Virus record (IMG/VR): IMGVR_UViG_3300025645_000446
Location: 1 to 23,839 of that record
Length of the DNA stretch: 23,839 nt
Source: a virus
Reading direction: 5' to 3' (one strand)
Part shown: piece after piece, positions 21,854 to 23,839 of the stretch
How positions within the stretch are numbered: position 1 is the first letter of the stretch
How the letters are laid out: every line of letters starts with the position of its first letter
The notes under the pieces: model-generated
Told to the model about the DNA's origin: nothing
Database searches by the model: none
What the model saw: only the letters and a program-made list of their open reading frames with translations
Position numbers and translations under genes: made by a program

Positions 21854-23839
21854 CGGTCTGGATTTCGAGGGCCATCGAGAGCACGGTGAGTGGGACCGGT
21901 GCGTCCTGGCGCACGCACACGGCGCCGTCTTGGCCCCAGCTCGGGTCGATAGAGAGCGAAAGCTCGCCATCGCGTAAGGCCGGCGGCGAGCCGTAGGGGT
22001 CGGTCACGGCGCGTGCCGGGTACTCGCGCAGGCGGTCAAACGAAGGACCGACCTTGACCAGGGAGGATTGCCCCACGCGGAGGTGGACCTTGTTCACATT
22101 CTTGGTCGTGCCCTGCCCCGAGGCCTGCACGCCCTCGAGGGCAAGCGGCAAGGTGCGCAGATCAGACACGTAGCCCAGGCCCACGCTGATGGTGCTGGCA
22201 GCGGAAACTAAAGTGATTGCCCCGTTGGTGACGTTCTGCTCCGGTTGCACGGCGCCATCGGCCAGGATGCTGACCGTCTTGCCTTCAAGGTGCGACAGTC
22301 CAGACAGCGAGCTGGTTGGGGTACCTGAGTAGGTGAGACCGCAGTCAACAAAAAAAGAGTTTTTGAGTTCGCTGAAAATCCGCGTGCGTAGGCGTTCGAT
22401 GTAGCGCACGGTGCGCCCATTGATGACGCGCTTGACGATAACGTAGAGAACATCCTCATTACCTTCGGCCACGACGCAGGCGCTCTCGAAGAGGCCGTCG
22501 GTGTCGTGCGCGTGCCATCCGTAAACCTTCTGGTCCGGCAGGTAGGTCATCCCTAACAACACCCCATCGTCGCGGATCGCCCAGAGCATCGGGTCCGGTG
22601 CGCGGGCGAAGGCAACCTGGCGCAACGTGTAGCCGTTAAAGCGATGCGGCGCCATGATGGAGACGTCGAGCGTGCGGTAGGAATTGGCTTCCCAGCTATA
22701 GGACAGCTCGCGCACGCGTGAGCCCTGTGCCTGCACGTACAAGATCGAGCCCGAGGTGATGGCGGGCTGCACGTTGCTTGCGCCGGCGTAGCCTTGCGGT
22801 TTGATCGTGACAGAGGTCGGGGTGATCGCGGGGGCGCCTTCTGCGTAGATTCGAAACTCACCACCGGCGGTGAGTGCGATCATGTCGGAGAGCGCGACCA
22901 GGTGTCGAATCTGGTTGTACTGCGCGTTTGCGACCCGTAGCTCCATGCCGTCGGCTTCGCGGGAGGGGATCGAGCTGGTCATATTTTTTTCAGTGCCGGT
23001 GCGGGTAGCCCACAGCACTTGGGGTTTGTTGTTGGTACCGGCAAACCAGCGGCGTTGTTCGTGGTAGGTGGTCGCGCTTGGGTAGTCATCGGCCTCAGCA
23101 TTCAAGGCGATGATGTCTTCCGGTGGGCTCGAGGTAGTGTCGGCGAGTACATTGTCATCAACCAGGGTTAGGGCGGGCTTACTGGCTACCCCGCCCGATG
23201 AGCTGGCGTAGGCGTTCTTCGTTGATAGAAAAGTAAACGTGGTGGTGCTGGTAACGGTAATTTGAAAGTAACCGTTCAACCAGGAGTTTGACGCCCCGGA
23301 GAGGAGTACATAGTCCCCGGTAGTAAAGCCGTGAGCGGCTGACGTCGTGACGGTGACCGTGGTTGACTTTATCTGGTTGGCCCCACTCAAGGATCCCTGC
23401 ACTATCGTGCTGATGGCCTTGGTGACGCCAGCCACTGGTACGGTCTGACCGATATAGCCATAGATGCCGCCACGTAGTTTGTAGACGTTATAGCGTGCGG
23501 CGCCATTTACGCCGGTCCAACTGATCGTGTTGAAATTTCCTGCCAGGGTCAGGTTGTTGGTTGCAGTGGCGCTTGCGCTAGCCAAGGTTTCAGTCACGCC
23601 ATCCGCTTGAACGGCGGTGACGGCGTACTTGGTCTGGGTTAGGTTAGTGCTGGCGGCAACGGTTGGTGTTGCCGTTACCCCCGTCGGCGCCGTGCTCGGC
23701 GCGGCAAACGATACGGTCGTCAACGTCCATTCCGTAGCACCTAATCGGGCGAGTTCCCGCACTGGGTATTTTGGGTGGGTCAAGGTGATGATGTCGGACG
23801 ACTGCGCGTAGTGGAGATCGAATAGGTCGGCTTCTTGGT
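21846..23839 (-). CDS. Tail nozzle protein, T7 gp12-like, 5' end missing
   Basis: The frame is open through the right edge of the window, so the start lies outside; at least 664 codons are seen. Residues read from the edge, DLFDLHYAQSSDIITLTHPKYP, are the family signature (an xxYxQSxDxxxxxHPxYP block) of podovirus nozzle and related tail proteins. After ELARLGATEWTLTTVSF comes an insertion: a fibronectin type III-like domain (about 23700-23420) and a short beta domain like the FCCH type (VTTSAAHGFTTGDYVLLSG, about 23370-23220). Then the beta-propeller-like body returns (EQRRWFAGTNNKPQVLWATR and so on). It closes the portal and tail and lets DNA out. The gp13-like gene overlaps its end by 8 nt. 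Confidence 0.85.
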   Translation of the reverse strand, partial: QEADLFDLHYAQSSDIITLTHPKYPVRELARLGATEWTLTTVSFAAPSTAPTGVTATPTVAASTNLTQTKYAVTAVQADGVTETLASASATATNNLTLAGNFNTISWTGVNGAARYNVYKLRGGIYGYIGQTVPVAGVTKAISTIVQGSLSGANQIKSTTVTVTTSAAHGFTTGDYVLLSGASNSWLNGYFQITVTSTTTFTFLSTKNAYASSSGGVASKPALTLVDDNVLADTTSSPPEDIIALNAEADDYPSATTYHEQRRWFAGTNNKPQVLWATRTGTEKNMTSSIPSREADGMELRVANAQYNQIRHLVALSDMIALTAGGEFRIYAEGAPAITPTSVTIKPQGYAGASNVQPAITSGSILYVQAQGSRVRELSYSWEANSYRTLDVSIMAPHRFNGYTLRQVAFARAPDPMLWAIRDDGVLLGMTYLPDQKVYGWHAHDTDGLFESACVVAEGNEDVLYVIVKRVINGRTVRYIERLRTRIFSELKNSFFVDCGLTYSGTPTSSLSGLSHLEGKTVSILADGAVQPEQNVTNGAITLVSAASTISVGLGYVSDLRTLPLALEGVQASGQGTTKNVNKVHLRVGQSSLVKVGPSFDRLREYPARAVTDPYGSPPALRDGELSLSIDPSWGQDGAVCVRQDAPVPLTVLSMALEIQTGG

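Noticed and set aside
21854-21970. Longer start for the gp13-like gene
   Set aside because: The extension lies wholly within the nozzle gene and is arginine- and serine-rich, typical of a shadow frame; the GNAT fold starts at the GTG.

Overview
This window is almost wholly phage DNA: part of a temperate, short-tailed (podovirus) genome with the T7 order of virion genes. The host is probably a Pseudomonadota bacterium. Most genes are GC-rich, one gene is PrtN-like, and an attachment-site sequence resembles the start of the bacterial gene dusA. I lean towards Burkholderiales or Pseudomonas, but no host gene lies in the window to settle it.

Layout. (1) 69-2996, plus strand: a tightly coupled early operon of six genes. 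These are a VRR-NUC nuclease, an unknown protein, an SNF2-type helicase, a DUF6378-like protein, a small zinc-ribbon protein and a PrtN-family DNA-binding protein. Four of the five junctions are 4-nt ATGA overlaps. (2) 2996-3342: a control and attachment region. It holds six copies of GTGCATCA (either orientation), a minus-strand stretch that reads like the N-terminus of DusA (RRICVAPMMD), and a probable integrase promoter. I read this as attP for integration into the 5' end of dusA. (3) 3342-4418, plus strand: tyrosine integrase. (4) 4425-6249, minus strand: lysis block (GH24 lysozyme with an E-C-T triad, a three-segment holin-like protein and two small membrane proteins). (5) 6324-6352: a terminator that closes the structural operon. 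(6) 6408-9970, minus strand: host-recognition block, listed here in coordinate order (a 2OG-Fe(II) oxygenase, a small accessory protein, a glycine-rich adhesin and the tail fibre). (7) 10036-23839, minus strand: ejected and tail proteins in T7 order. They are a 3048-codon polyvalent giant in the gp16 position, a gp15-like core protein, a gp14-like core protein, a gp13-like GNAT-fold protein and a nozzle (gp12-like) protein whose 5' end runs off the window.

How it fits together. Integrase and a PrtN-family candidate directionality factor would act on the attP between them to move the phage in and out of dusA. The early operon supplies DNA-processing enzymes. The minus-strand late genes build the nozzle, the ejected core and the fibre with its glycine-rich tip, and the lysis block releases progeny. 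Phage genes lie on both sides of an intact attP, so the sequence looks like a free, excised or circularly closed phage genome, not a prophage joined to its host at this site.

The most unusual points are the dusA-type attP with a phage-supplied replacement dusA start, the giant ejected protein with ASCH-like and zinc-peptidase-like modules, a 16-bp-arm hairpin that buries the tail-fibre ribosome binding site, and a 2OG oxygenase beside a polyglycine adhesin. All family names come from reading motifs by eye; no database search was run.
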